Source of the DNA: Mycobacterium sp.
GTDB taxonomy: Bacteria; Actinomycetota; Actinomycetes; Mycobacteriales; Mycobacteriaceae
Reading direction: 5' to 3'
NCBI GenBank assembly: GCA_003987775.1
Contig: RXJD01000034.1
Location: 62,001-126,000 of the forward strand
DNA: 64,000 nt
Position numbers and translations under genes: made by a program. Positions within the stretch are counted from its first letter, which is position 1. The number at the start of each line of letters is the position of its first letter. The notes under the pieces are model-generated. The model was given only the letters and a program-made list of their open reading frames with translations, ran no database searches and was not told the origin of the DNA. Of this stretch, positions 34,827 through 43,830 are shown piece by piece.

Positions 34827-35696
34827 TTACACCCGCTGGCTGCGATGCTTTCCCAGTTCGTTCTCGGCGTCACCCCAGCGCAGGCTCACGTCGGTGGGCT
34901 CGTCGAGCTGCCGGGTGCGCCACCTGTCCTGAGTTTCCTGCACAGCGCGGTTGATGCGGTCGATCTCGCTGCGGAACACCTCTGGGCGGGTCTCCTTGCT
35001 GGCGTAGTGGAAGTAGGTCAGCAGGTTGCGCAGCAGTTCGAGCTTCTGCTTCTCCCGTTTCGCCAAGTCGTGCGTCGTCATCAGCTCGATGCGCTGGACG
35101 GGTGGCAGGGCATCCCAGTCCAGCACCACCTTGGTCTCCAGCGGCCGTCGGGCGCGTTGCCAGAATTTCCATCCGCGTGGCTGCTCGGGGCGGTCGTAAT
35201 AGGTGACGGTGCCCTCGAAACGCGATTCGACGCCGTGCCCTATTTCGGCGCGGTCGAGTGCGGAGTCCCAGACCATTCGCCATTCCTGACCGGGAGCCAG
35301 CGTCGGCAATTCGCGGGGCAGTTGCAGTTCGACCACGTCCGCGTAGCCATCGGAGGCATTCTCGTATTCGGCGACGGTCGGCGGGTTGGGGAAATTGAAA
35401 CGGATGTCGTAGGCGGCGGTGCGACCGAAGTTGCGCACCACCAGCTCGATGACATGCCAGTCCGCGACGTGGGGCTCCATCAGCATGGCGACGTGAGGAC
35501 GCGTCTTCTCCGCTGCCAGCGCCCGATTTCGCTGCAGCTGGCGATGGGTGAAGATCAGGGCGACGACGCCGAGGGCGATCGCTGCCCACGCTGCCCAGGC
35601 CAACCAGGTGCTGGACTCGATGGTGTCGATGCCTCTCCAGCTTTCAGGCCAGCTTTCGGGCCGGCCCTGCGGCCAGCTTCCCCGGACCCACCCCAT
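34827..35696 (-). CDS. Hypothetical one-TM protein (Rv0633c-like position)
   Basis: A 289-residue protein of unknown function. After a Trp-rich start, one transmembrane helix (about 29-50, STWLAWAAWAAIALGVVALI) anchors a soluble part facing the cytoplasm or periplasm. The middle is beta-rich (VIELVVRNFGRTAAYDIRFNF), and the C-terminus contains a charged helix (AKREKQKLELLRNLLTYF). I chose the ATG at 35696 because GGAGG lies 9 bases upstream; a GTG at 35705 would put the ribosome site too close. It sits between echA3 and the MBL-fold hydrolase, as Rv0633c does, but I see no functional motif. Confidence 0.7.
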   Translation of the reverse strand: MGWVRGSWPQGRPESWPESWRGIDTIESSTWLAWAAWAAIALGVVALIFTHRQLQRNRALAAEKTRPHVAMLMEPHVADWHVIELVVRNFGRTAAYDIRFNFPNPPTVAEYENASDGYADVVELQLPRELPTLAPGQEWRMVWDSALDRAEIGHGVESRFEGTVTYYDRPEQPRGWKFWQRARRPLETKVVLDWDALPPVQRIELMTTHDLAKREKQKLELLRNLLTYFHYASKETRPEVFRSEIDRINRAVQETQDRWRTRQLDEPTDVSLRWGDAENELGKHRSQRV

Positions 35697-35821
35697 GGAT
35701 TCCACCCTCCGCTTAATCCTCGGACCTGGAACTTAGCTGCACTGATCGTAAAGGGGCTTCCTGTGTATTGCTGAATGGGTCATCGGGCGAGCACATGACG
35801 ACCGGCCGTGTTCGCCGGGCG

Positions 35822-36538
35822 TCAGCCGCCCATCATCATTCGCCACTGGTCGAGATTGGCCGGCCGGTACACATAATTCGAGCGTCTGACTTCCGACAGT
35901 GCGGCGCTCGGGTCGGCCGAATACCAGTGACCGGGGAACACCGTCGGGTCGCCGGGCAGTGCCGCGAGTTGCTGAAGGCTGCGGTACATCTCGTCGGAAT
36001 CGCCGCCCGGGAAATCGGTGCGCCCGCATCCGTCCAGGAACAGGGTGTCGCCCGCGACCAGCCGTCCGTCGAGCAGGAAGCACTGACTGCCCGGCGTGTG
36101 ACCGGGCGTGTGCAGAAGTTCGATCTCGATGTCGCCGACACTGATTTTGTCCCGGTGCTCATGGCTGGTCAGGTCGCTCATCGGGATCCCGGTGATCCGG
36201 GACACCCACAGCGCCTCGTGAGTGTTGACGTGCACCGGCACGCTCACCCGTTCCATCAGTTCGGCGAGCCCCTTGAGCTCGAATCCCATCATCGAGCCGC
36301 CGACGTGGTCGGGGTGGTGATGCGTGACGAGCACCCCGGACAGGTGCATGTCGTCGGACTCGAGCGCGTCGACCAGATCCCCGGCCGCATAGGCGGGATC
36401 GACGACCACGCAGTCCCCGGTTTCCCGGTCGCCGATCAGGTAGGCGAAATTGCGCATCTGCGCCGCAATCACGTCGTTGGCCGCGAAGTCGCGGCCGGAA
36501 AGCAGCTGCCGGAAATACAACCGGTCCGAATTCGACAC
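35822..36538 (-). CDS. MBL-fold metallo-hydrolase, glyoxalase II-like (Rv0634c-like)
   Basis: A 238-residue metallo-beta-lactamase-fold enzyme with the complete binuclear zinc motif THHHPDH (about 72-78), a further His in LLHTPGHTPGS, the bridging Asp in VAGDTLFLDGCGRTDF and the last His in VFPGHW. These are the classic hydroxyacylglutathione hydrolase/glyoxalase II positions. Mycobacteria lack glutathione, so a mycothiol or other thioester is a more likely substrate. The start is GTG at 36538 (VSNSDRLYF). It is divergent from the VapB-like gene. Confidence 0.88.
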   Translation of the reverse strand: MSNSDRLYFRQLLSGRDFAANDVIAAQMRNFAYLIGDRETGDCVVVDPAYAAGDLVDALESDDMHLSGVLVTHHHPDHVGGSMMGFELKGLAELMERVSVPVHVNTHEALWVSRITGIPMSDLTSHEHRDKISVGDIEIELLHTPGHTPGSQCFLLDGRLVAGDTLFLDGCGRTDFPGGDSDEMYRSLQQLAALPGDPTVFPGHWYSADPSAALSEVRRSNYVYRPANLDQWRMMMGG

Positions 36539-36611
36539 GCCACCAGACTATGGGTAGGCCGAAAAACGCCCAACTTGGCCTTCTTACCTGTCCCTACCTG
36601 CGCCGGAGTCG

Positions 36612-36617
36612 TAATAT
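36612..36617 (+). promoter_or_regulatory. Candidate -10 element for a leaderless transcript
   Basis: TAATAT lies with its last base 7 bases before the ATG at 36624. A start site would then fall on or next to the ATG, the pattern of leaderless mRNAs common in mycobacteria. No ribosome site precedes the ATG. Confidence 0.45.
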
Positions 36618-36623
36618 CGGTCC

Positions 36624-36839
36624 ATGTTGAAGAGGGTCGAAATCCTGCTTGACCTCGACCTGGTGGACGAGATCATTCGTCGTTACCACGTGGCCGATGC
36701 GCGGGAGGCCGTCAATCTGGCAATGCGGGCAATGCTCGACGAGGCAGATAACGCCGACCCCGAATCCCATGACGACGACTTCGACGAGTTCAGTGACCTC
36801 AGCGCCTGGTCGCTGCACCGTGAGGGCGATACGGGCTGA
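36624..36839 (+). CDS. Orphan VapB-type antitoxin-like protein
   Basis: A 71-residue protein. Residues 4-40 (KRVEILLDLDLVDEIIRRYH, then VADAREAVNLAMRAML) fit a ribbon-helix-helix DNA-binding unit of the VapB/DUF2191 type. The C-terminal ~30 residues are highly acidic (PESHDDDFDEFSDLS), where antitoxins normally wrap the toxin. No VapC/PIN gene adjoins. The same small gene sits here in M. tuberculosis (Rv0634A), next to the tRNA and rpmG genes, so it is conserved without a toxin and may act as a free-standing regulator. Start: ATG with no ribosome site but a good -10, so probably leaderless. Confidence 0.7.
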   Translation: MLKRVEILLDLDLVDEIIRRYHVADAREAVNLAMRAMLDEADNADPESHDDDFDEFSDLSAWSLHREGDTG

Positions 36840-36939
36840 CCCGGTGGACCCGGGTCAGGCGCACGTGGTTTGGAGACGTTGTGCGCCAGGCTGTACCCTC
36901 TTTTTGGCCCGCGGCAGGTCTGCTCGTTGCGGGTGCACG

Positions 36940-37012
36940 GCCCCCTTAGCTCAGTCGGTAGAGCGTTTCCATGGTAAGGAAAAGGTCAACGGTTCGATTC
37001 CGTTAGGGGGCT
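36940..37012 (+). tRNA. tRNA-Thr (anticodon GGT)
   Basis: A full cloverleaf. The acceptor stem GCCCCCT/AGGGGGC closes with discriminator T. The D arm is GCTCAGTCGGTAGAGC, the anticodon stem TTTCC/GGAAA with loop ATGGTAA (anticodon GGT), and the T loop TTCGATT. CCA is not encoded. It is followed 32 bases later by tRNA-Met. Confidence 0.95.
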
Positions 37013-37044
37013 CGGCGGACGCCGAGCAGGTGCGCGGCCCCAGA

Positions 37045-37120
<76 letters not shown>

Positions 37121-37121
<1 letters not shown>

Positions 37122-37177
37122 GACACCACAAGTACGACGAGACACCACAAGTACGACGAGACACCACAAGCACGACA
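37121..37177 (+). repeat. Three tandem 19-base repeats after tRNA-Met
   Basis: AGACACCACAAGTACGACG occurs at 37121-37139 and 37140-37158, and with two changes at 37159-37177. The first copy begins at the last base of the tRNA. It lies in the leader of rpmG, 42 bases before its ATG. It could be a small variable-number repeat or an RNA-processing spacer. Confidence 0.8.
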
Positions 37178-37218
37178 ACCGAATACTGAGACTTCGAGAG
37201 ATTTGAGAGAGAACCGTC

Positions 37219-37386
37219 ATGGCTTCCAGTACCGACGTGCGGCCGAAGATCACCTTGGCGTGCGAGGTGTGCAAGCACCGCAACTACATCACCAAGAAGA
37301 ACCGCCGCAACGACCCGGACCGCCTTGAGCTGAAAAAGTTCTGCCCGAACTGCGGCAAGCACCAGGGGCACCGCGAAACGCGCTGA
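37219..37386 (+). CDS. rpmG: 50S ribosomal protein L33
   Basis: A 55-residue L33. [20 protein letters not shown] has the first zinc knuckle CxxC, and [13 protein letters not shown] the second, so this is the zinc-binding (C+) paralogue. It lies downstream of tRNA-Met and 48 bases before hadA, exactly as rpmG2 does in M. tuberculosis. A ribosome site GAGAGA precedes the ATG at 37219. L33 sits near the E site of the large subunit. Confidence 0.95.
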   Translation: MASSTDVRPKITLACEVCKHRNYITKKNRRNDPDRLELKKFCPNCGKHQGHRETR

Positions 37387-37434
37387 ATGCGCGCACCCCA
37401 ATTACAGAGCGTCGACTAGGTAGGTTCGAGAACT

Positions 37435-37914
37435 GTGGCCCTGTCCGAAAAGATCCTCGGGATGCATTATCGCTACCCCGACCATTACGTAGTGGAACGG
37501 GAAAAGATCCGCGAGTACGCCACTGCCGTCCAGAATGACGAGCCGGCGTTCTACGGTGAGGACGCGGCGGCGGAACTGGGTTACGACGGCCTGGCGGCCC
37601 CGCTGTGCTTCATTTCGGTATTCGGTTACAAGGCCCAGTCGGCATTCTTCAGAGACGCCAACATCGCTGTCACCGACCAGCAGATCGTCCAGGTCGACCA
37701 GGTGCTGAAGTTCCTCAAGCCGATCGTGGCGGGCGACAAGCTCTACTGTGACGTCCACGTGGATGCGGTGCGGGAAGCGCACGGCACCCAGATCATCGTG
37801 ACCAAGAACATCATCACCAACGATGCCGGTGAGATTGTTCAAGAGACATACACGACACTGGCGGGCCGTGCCGGTGACGACGGGGAAGTAGGATTTGCGG
37901 ATGCCTCTGCGTGA
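37435..37914 (+). CDS. hadA: (3R)-hydroxyacyl-ACP dehydratase subunit HadA
   Basis: A 159-residue hot-dog-fold subunit of the FAS-II beta-hydroxyacyl-ACP dehydratase. HadA supplies substrate-chain binding in the HadAB heterodimer, and HadB carries the catalytic dyad. It has the family blocks GMHYRYPDHYVVEREKIREY, DEPAFYGEDAAAELGYDG, APLCFISVFGYKAQS and QVDQVLKFLKPIVAGDKL. The start is GTG at 37435. The end overlaps hadB by 14 bases. The target step is dehydration during mycolic acid elongation; thiacetazone and isoxyl act on this enzyme. Confidence 0.96.
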   Translation: MALSEKILGMHYRYPDHYVVEREKIREYATAVQNDEPAFYGEDAAAELGYDGLAAPLCFISVFGYKAQSAFFRDANIAVTDQQIVQVDQVLKFLKPIVAGDKLYCDVHVDAVREAHGTQIIVTKNIITNDAGEIVQETYTTLAGRAGDDGEVGFADASA

Positions 37915-38329
37915 GTTCAGTTCGGTCAAGGTGGGCGATCAGCTGCCGGAGCGGGTCTACCCCTTGACCCGCCAGGACCTGGTCAACTACGCGGGAGTAT
38001 CGGGTGACCTGAACCCGATCCACTGGGACGACGAGATCGCCAAGATGGTCGGCCTGGACACCGCAATCGCCCACGGCATGCTGACGATGGGCATCGGCGG
38101 CGGCTACGTCACGTCGTGGGTGGGCGACCCGGGTGCCGTCACCGAGTACAACGTGCGGTTCACCGCGGTGGTCCCGGTGCCCAATGACGGCAAAGGTGCC
38201 GAGTTGGTGTTCAGCGGTCGGGTGAAGTCCGTGGACCCGGAGACGAAGTCCGTGACCATTGCGCTGACGGCGACCACCGGCGGCAAGAAGATCTTCGGCC
38301 GGGCCGTCGCCTCGGCGAAGCTGGCCTAG
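37901..38329 (+). CDS. hadB: (3R)-hydroxyacyl-ACP dehydratase subunit HadB
   Basis: A 142-residue MaoC-type hot-dog subunit. The catalytic Asp-His dyad lies in GVSGDLNPIHWDDEIA (Asp36, His41), the hydratase 2 motif. GMLTMGIGGGYVTSWVG and the C-terminal AVASAKLA are near-identical to the M. tuberculosis protein as I recall it. I use the ATG at 37901 (MPLREFSSV) rather than the in-frame ATG two codons earlier. It works with HadA (HadAB, earlier elongation) and HadC (HadBC, later elongation and oxygenated mycolates). Confidence 0.96.
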   Translation: MPLREFSSVKVGDQLPERVYPLTRQDLVNYAGVSGDLNPIHWDDEIAKMVGLDTAIAHGMLTMGIGGGYVTSWVGDPGAVTEYNVRFTAVVPVPNDGKGAELVFSGRVKSVDPETKSVTIALTATTGGKKIFGRAVASAKLA

Positions 38330-38332
38330 CGG

Positions 38333-38833
38333 ATGGCCCTCAAAACAGATATCCGCGGTATGAGCTGGCAGTACCCCGATTACTTCGAGGTGGGCCGCGA
38401 GCAGGTTCGCCAGTTTTCCCGGTCGATCAAGGCCGACGACAAGGCTTTCCACGACGAGGCCGGGGCCGCCGAACTCGGCTACGACCGCATCGTCGCCCCA
38501 CTCACCTTCGTGACGATCCTGGCGAAACTGATCCAAGACGATTTCTTCCGCAATGTGGACGTCGGCTTCGAAACCATGCAGATCGTGCAGGTCGACCAGA
38601 AGTTCGTGTACCACGAGCCGATATACGTCGGCGACAAGCTCTATGGCAGCCTGCGCATCGAGTCGGTGAACGAGCGCTTCGGCGCCGACATCGTCATGAC
38701 GAAGAACTTCTGTCACAACCAGGACGGCGTTTTGGTCCTGGAGGCCTACACGACCCTGATGGGCCACGAGGGGGACAACTCCATCCAGCTCAAATGGGAC
38801 AAAGAATCCGGGCAGGTCGTCAGAACCGGGTAA
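38333..38833 (+). CDS. hadC: (3R)-hydroxyacyl-ACP dehydratase subunit HadC
   Basis: A 166-residue paralogue of HadA, with the same frame of motifs (GMSWQYPDYFEVGREQVRQF, DKAFHDEAGAAELGYDRIV and QVDQKFVYHEPIYVGDKLYG) and no Asp-His dyad. It binds the growing meromycolate chain in the HadBC dimer. The ATG is 3 bases after the hadB stop. The complete mmaA set 5 kb away fits a role in oxygenated mycolates. Confidence 0.95.
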   Translation: MALKTDIRGMSWQYPDYFEVGREQVRQFSRSIKADDKAFHDEAGAAELGYDRIVAPLTFVTILAKLIQDDFFRNVDVGFETMQIVQVDQKFVYHEPIYVGDKLYGSLRIESVNERFGADIVMTKNFCHNQDGVLVLEAYTTLMGHEGDNSIQLKWDKESGQVVRTG

Positions 38834-38956
38834 TTAGTATCTGGCTCGCGCGTCCATGTACACTCGGACCTCGGGGTTTTCCCATTACCAGCGCGCTGTC
38901 CGTCGGTTCGCGATTGCCGAACGGGGGGCGCGCGAGTCATGTAAGCCCCGGAAAAT

Positions 38957-39029
<73 letters not shown>

Positions 39030-39150
39030 CTGAGGGTCAGCCGCATGAGGAGGCGGACCATCTGACTCGCGTGCCATGGTGGACACTGGGATGGGTGGCC
39101 ACTTCGAGCGGTACGGCCCGCGACATAGCTAGCGAACGAAGGAGCACGCG

Positions 39151-39612
39151 GTGAGCGACGAAGGCGACGTTGCCGACGACGCCGAAGGCGACGGCGGTGC
39201 CGTGGTGACCAAGGCGGCGGCGCGGCCACAGCGGCCCACGGGAAAGCGGTCCCGGGTGCGCGCGGTGGAGGCCGAGGACGGCGAAGAGTCGACCGACGTG
39301 GAGGCCGCCGAGAAGGGTTCGGCGAAGAAGGACGCGTCGAAGTCCGCCAAGACTTCGAAGGCTAAGTCGACGCAGAAGGACAAGGCGAAGAAGCCGAAGA
39401 AAGCCGGTTCATCCAGCTCGATCAATCCGTTCGTGTTCGTCTACAACTACCTCAAGCAGGTTGTAGCCGAGATGCGGAAGGTGATCTGGCCCAACCGCAA
39501 GCAGATGCTGACCTACACGTCGGTGGTGTTGGTCTTCCTGGCGTTCATGGTGGCGCTGGTAGGAGGCGCCGACCTGGGTCTGAGCAAGCTCGTGCTGTTG
39601 GTGTTCGGCTGA
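39151..39612 (+). CDS. secE: Preprotein translocase subunit SecE
   Basis: A 153-residue SecE. A long charged, low-complexity N-terminus (about 1-90, acidic then Lys/Ala-rich) precedes the conserved amphipathic helix [20 protein letters not shown] and one membrane helix ([17 protein letters not shown]). SecE clamps SecY in the translocon. The GTG at 39151 has GAAGGAG 7 bases upstream. It leads into nusG, with which it is normally cotranscribed. Confidence 0.96.
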   Translation: MSDEGDVADDAEGDGGAVVTKAAARPQRPTGKRSRVRAVEAEDGEESTDVEAAEKGSAKKDASKSAKTSKAKSTQKDKAKKPKKAGSSSSINPFVFVYNYLKQVVAEMRKVIWPNRKQMLTYTSVVLVFLAFMVALVGGADLGLSKLVLLVFG

Positions 39613-39628
39613 GACTTGAGAGCGATAG

Positions 39629-40363
<735 letters not shown>

Positions 40364-40432
40364 CCCTTAAGGCATCCCAGAACTTTGCACCCCAGCACTT
40401 TGCAAGACTAGGAAGGAATGTAGGACAAACTC

Positions 40433-40864
40433 ATGGCCCCGAAGAAGAAGAAAGTCACCGGGCTGATCAAGCTGCAGATCACCGCGGGTCAGGCCAACCC
40501 TGCGCCGCCGGTCGGCCCCGCGCTCGGCCAGCACGGCGTCAACATCATGGAGTTCTGCAAGGCGTACAACGCCGCGACCGAGAGCCAGCGCGGGCAGGTC
40601 ATCCCGGTGGAGATCACGGTCTACGAGGACCGCAGTTTCACCTTCGCGTTGAAGACCCCCCCGGCCGCCAAGCTGCTGCTCAAGGCCGCCGGCGTCGGCA
40701 AGGGCTCGGCGGAGCCGCACAAGACCAAGGTCGCCAAGGTGACCTGGGACCAGGTGCGCGAGATCGCCGAGACCAAGAAGACGGACCTCAACGCCAACGA
40801 CATCGACGCGGCCGCCAAGATCATCGCCGGCACTGCCCGGTCGATGGGCATCACGGTCGAGTAG
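40433..40864 (+). CDS. rplK: 50S ribosomal protein L11
   Basis: A 143-residue L11 with the standard start ([20 protein letters not shown]), the Pro-rich N-terminal hinge [20 protein letters not shown] and the RNA-binding C-terminal domain ending ARSMGITVE. It forms the GTPase-associated stalk base with 23S rRNA and is needed for RelA sensing. The L11 N-terminal Pro cluster targeted by thiopeptides is intact. Confidence 0.97.
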   Translation: MAPKKKKVTGLIKLQITAGQANPAPPVGPALGQHGVNIMEFCKAYNAATESQRGQVIPVEITVYEDRSFTFALKTPPAAKLLLKAAGVGKGSAEPHKTKVAKVTWDQVREIAETKKTDLNANDIDAAAKIIAGTARSMGITVE

Positions 40865-40873
40865 TTCCACCCC

Positions 40874-40919
40874 GTCGGACGACGATGCGGGCCGCTTCCG
40901 GCCCGAGGAGGAGTCCGAC
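40874..40919 (+). promoter_or_regulatory. Stem-loop in the rplK-rplA spacer
   Basis: Outer arms GTCGGAC (40874-40880) and GTCCGAC (40913-40919) pair perfectly. An internal loop (GACGATGC opposite GAGGAGGA) follows, then an inner stem GGGCCG/CGGCCC closed by the tetraloop CTTC. The ordered two-stem form with a purine-rich internal loop resembles a ribosomal-protein autoregulatory site; L1 is the known repressor of this operon in E. coli. Confidence 0.45.
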
Positions 40920-40995
40920 AACACAGACCGAGAACGCGTGGGAGGGCCAGCTGCGGCCCGCATCACCACGAACCCAACACCAGATTGGATACGAA

Positions 40996-41709
40996 ATGAG
41001 CAAGACGAGTAAGGCATACCGCGCCGCCGCCGAGAAGGTGGACCGCAACAACCTCTACACGCCGTTGCAGGCCGCCCGGCTCGCCAAGGAGACCTCGTCC
41101 ACCAAGCAGGACGCGACCGTCGAGGTCGCTATCCGGCTCGGCGTCGACCCGCGTAAGGCCGACCAGATGGTCCGCGGCACGGTCAACCTGCCGCACGGCA
41201 CCGGTAAGACCGCCCGCGTGGCCGTCTTCGCCGTCGGCGAGAAGGCCGACGCCGCCGTGGCCGCGGGAGCCGACGTCGTCGGCAGTGACGACCTGATCGA
41301 GAAGATCCAGGGTGGATTCCTGGACTTCGACGCCGCGATCGCCACTCCCGACCAGATGGCCAAGGTCGGCCGGATCGCCCGGGTGCTCGGTCCGCGTGGC
41401 CTGATGCCGAACCCCAAGACCGGCACCGTCACCCCCGACGTCGCGAAGGCCGTCGCCGACATCAAGGGCGGCAAGATCAACTTCCGTGTCGACAAGCAGG
41501 CCAACCTGCACTTCGTGATCGGCAAGGCATCGTTCGACGAGAAGAAGCTCGCGGAGAATTACGGCGCCGCGCTGGATGAGGTGCTGCGGCACAAGCCGTC
41601 GTCGTCCAAGGGGCGCTACCTGAAGAAGGTGACGGTCTCCACGACGACCGGTCCGGGTATCCCGGTCGACCCGTCGATCACCCGCAACTTCGCCGCCGAG
41701 GCGGAGTAA
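40996..41709 (+). CDS. rplA: 50S ribosomal protein L1
   Basis: A 237-residue L1: [20 protein letters not shown] at the N-terminus, the two-domain L1 fold with [20 protein letters not shown] and the signature [17 protein letters not shown]1 forms the mobile stalk near the E site, and in many bacteria it represses its own operon by binding mRNA. The ATG at 40996 is 131 bases after rplK. Confidence 0.97.
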   Translation: MSKTSKAYRAAAEKVDRNNLYTPLQAARLAKETSSTKQDATVEVAIRLGVDPRKADQMVRGTVNLPHGTGKTARVAVFAVGEKADAAVAAGADVVGSDDLIEKIQGGFLDFDAAIATPDQMAKVGRIARVLGPRGLMPNPKTGTVTPDVAKAVADIKGGKINFRVDKQANLHFVIGKASFDEKKLAENYGAALDEVLRHKPSSSKGRYLKKVTVSTTTGPGIPVDPSITRNFAAEAE

Positions 41710-41730
41710 GCGGGGCCTTTAGGCCCCCGC
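41710..41730 (+). terminator. Hairpin behind rplA
   Basis: GCGGGGCC, loop TTTA, then GGCCCCCGC (one bulged base) starts right after the rplA stop. There is no U-tract. It probably ends the secE-rplA transcript before the convergent sigma factor gene. Confidence 0.6.
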
Positions 41731-41827
41731 GAACGTCGACTGTGAACTCTGCGACGCGCCACCGGCGTGTCGTGTCGTCAGATTCACTGTCGGCGCGAGG
41801 CGAGCCCCAAGCCGGCCACTTGGCCAC

Positions 41828-43030
41828 CTAGCCGCCGCATTCGCTGATGCGCCGCCGCAGGAATGCGCGGCCCGGCTCAGAAGCGTTGACCTCCAACGCT
41901 TTTCGATACCAGATGACGGCTTCGTCGACGCGTCCGGCCCGTCGCAACAGGTCCGCGCGCACCGACGGGACGAGATTCGACCGCGTCAGCCGCGGGTCGT
42001 GCGCCACTTTGTCGAGGGCGGTCAGGCCTGCGTCCGGTCCGTCGCGGAAACCGACCGCCAGGGCGCGGTTGGCCAGCACCACCGGCGAGTCGGTCAATTG
42101 CAGTAACCGGTCGTACGCCGCGCATATCGCGGCCCAGTCGGTCTGCTCCCAGGACGGTGCTGTCGCGTGTATCGCGGCGATCACCGCTTGCGGCAGATAC
42201 GGACCGGTCGATCCCTGCGCCTGCCGCAACCGGTTCAGGCCGCGGTTGACCCGGTCGCGGTCCCACCGGCGCCGGTCCTGCTCGTCCAGCGGCACCAGGG
42301 CTCCGTCGCCGTCCAGCCGGGTCGCCCGTCGCGAATCGTGCAGCAGCACCAAGGCGGCCAGCGCGTGCGCCTCCGGATGGGGCATCAGCGTGCACAGCTC
42401 ACCGGCCAGCCGCACCCCCTCGTCGCACAGCTCGTCGCGGATCGCCGACGGTCCCCCCGTGGACCAGTACCCCTCGGTGAACACCGAATAGATGCAGCTG
42501 AGCACATGCGGCGTGCGCTCGGGCAGCAGCTCGGCGGGCGGGACCCGCAGCGGGATGTTCGCGTGCCGGATCTTGTATTTGGCCCTGGTGATTCGTTGAC
42601 CGATGGCGGCCTCGGTTTGCAACAGGGCACGGGCGATCTCGGCGACCGTCAGTCCGGACACCAGCCGCAGCGTGAGTGCCAGCTGTGACCGGCGGTCCAG
42701 CGCGGGGTGCGCGCAAGTGAACATCATCCGCAGTTCGTCGTCACGCACCTGGTGCGGATCGGGGGAGCCGGAATCGTCCACGAATGCCGCCAATTCCTTC
42801 TCTGGACGGATGGATTCGCGGCGCAGCCGATCCCGGGCGCGATTGCGCGCGACCGTGATCAGCCACCCGCCCGGACGATCCGGCATGCCGTCGCGGGGCC
42901 AGCTGCGCAGCGCCTCGGCGCACGCCTCCTGGACGGCATCCTCGGCAATCGTGAGGTCGCCCGACCATCGTGCGATGGTTGCGACGGCGGGTCCCCATTC
43001 CCGCCGAAAGACGCCGTCCAGGGTCGTCAT
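41828..43030 (-). CDS. ECF42-type RNA polymerase sigma factor
   Basis: A 400-residue ECF sigma factor with a large C-terminal extension. Region 2 is AEDAVQEACAEALRSWPRDG and WLITVARNRARDRLRRE. Region 4 is RLVSGLTVAEIARALLQTEAAIGQRITRAK, quoted here in parts as LTVAEIARALL and IGQRITRAK. The following ~210 residues (IYSVFTEGYWSTGG, LALLVLLHDSRRATRLD-like block, helical repeats) are the TPR-like domain that defines ECF42. These sigma factors lack an anti-sigma factor and pair with DGPF/YCII proteins; one lies directly upstream, 7 bases away. The pair is absent from this spot in M. tuberculosis. Confidence 0.85.
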   Translation of the reverse strand: MTTLDGVFRREWGPAVATIARWSGDLTIAEDAVQEACAEALRSWPRDGMPDRPGGWLITVARNRARDRLRRESIRPEKELAAFVDDSGSPDPHQVRDDELRMMFTCAHPALDRRSQLALTLRLVSGLTVAEIARALLQTEAAIGQRITRAKYKIRHANIPLRVPPAELLPERTPHVLSCIYSVFTEGYWSTGGPSAIRDELCDEGVRLAGELCTLMPHPEAHALAALVLLHDSRRATRLDGDGALVPLDEQDRRRWDRDRVNRGLNRLRQAQGSTGPYLPQAVIAAIHATAPSWEQTDWAAICAAYDRLLQLTDSPVVLANRALAVGFRDGPDAGLTALDKVAHDPRLTRSNLVPSVRADLLRRAGRVDEAVIWYRKALEVNASEPGRAFLRRRISECGG

Positions 43031-43037
43031 CCGGTGG

Positions 43038-43730
43038 CTACAGCCCGGAGATGCCGGCCAGTTGCCGTAGCTGCACCGCGGATGCCGGAATCATCGACGC
43101 CAGCTTGGCGGCCTCGTCGCGATCTGCCGCGGTGAGGACATAAAAGCCGTTGGCGACCTCGGCGCCTTCCGCATAAGGGCCGTCGGTGACGAGAACCTCG
43201 CCGTCGCGAACCCGCACGGTTGTCGCCGTCGAGCGGTCGTGCAAGGCGGCGCCCCCAACGATGTGATCGCCCGCGGCTGCCGCGAACTCGACATGGCGGG
43301 CCGCCACGGCATTCCATTCCGGCGTGCCCGGAGTGTGGGCGGAGCCGGGCGGCTCCAGAAGCAGCGCAAGCCAGTCAGTGCCCTCGAGCTTGCGGGTCGG
43401 TTCGATCGAGTGGACGGTCGGCCACACCTCCACCGCGCCGTGCGTGGCCACCGGAATGTTGCGGGCGAAGGAGAGGGCCTCGTCGAGATTCTCCGCTTCG
43501 AACAGGTAGTAGCCGCATGCCACCTCGGCGCCTTCGGCGAACGGGCCGTCGGTGATGGTGTCCGTGCCGCCGTCCACCCGCGCGCCGGCGGCAGCGGGAA
43601 GCAGGGCGTCACCGGCCCTGATGGCGGCCGCCGTGCTGTGATGGAAGCGATGGTAGGCGTCCATCTCGGCCGCGCGTTCCGTAGGCGTCAGATCGCGCTC
43701 GTGACTGATCAACAGAGCGAAATACTGCAT
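43038..43730 (-). CDS. YCII-related (DGPF) partner of the ECF42 sigma factor
   Basis: A 230-residue protein made of two YCII/DGPF domains in tandem. Each half has the conserved start (MQYFALLISHERDLTPTERA, and WLALLLEPPGSAHTP) and the DGPF/DGPY motif followed by AEGAEVA, then a YxLF or FYVL strand and an EA helix. DGPF proteins are small ferredoxin-like-fold proteins encoded next to ECF42 sigma factors; their biochemical role is unclear. It is the first gene of the two-gene leftward operon. It most likely senses or is controlled by the sigma factor. Confidence 0.85.
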   Translation of the reverse strand: MQYFALLISHERDLTPTERAAEMDAYHRFHHSTAAAIRAGDALLPAAAGARVDGGTDTITDGPFAEGAEVACGYYLFEAENLDEALSFARNIPVATHGAVEVWPTVHSIEPTRKLEGTDWLALLLEPPGSAHTPGTPEWNAVAARHVEFAAAAGDHIVGGAALHDRSTATTVRVRDGEVLVTDGPYAEGAEVANGFYVLTAADRDEAAKLASMIPASAVQLRQLAGISGL

Positions 43731-43830
43731 TCGTCGTTTCCTCCCGTAGCGAGCGAAGCCCTGTGCTCCACTCTCTACCGGTTCGACGAACGGCGCAGCC
43801 CGGATCCGACCGACCCGGTGCGCGGTAGCG

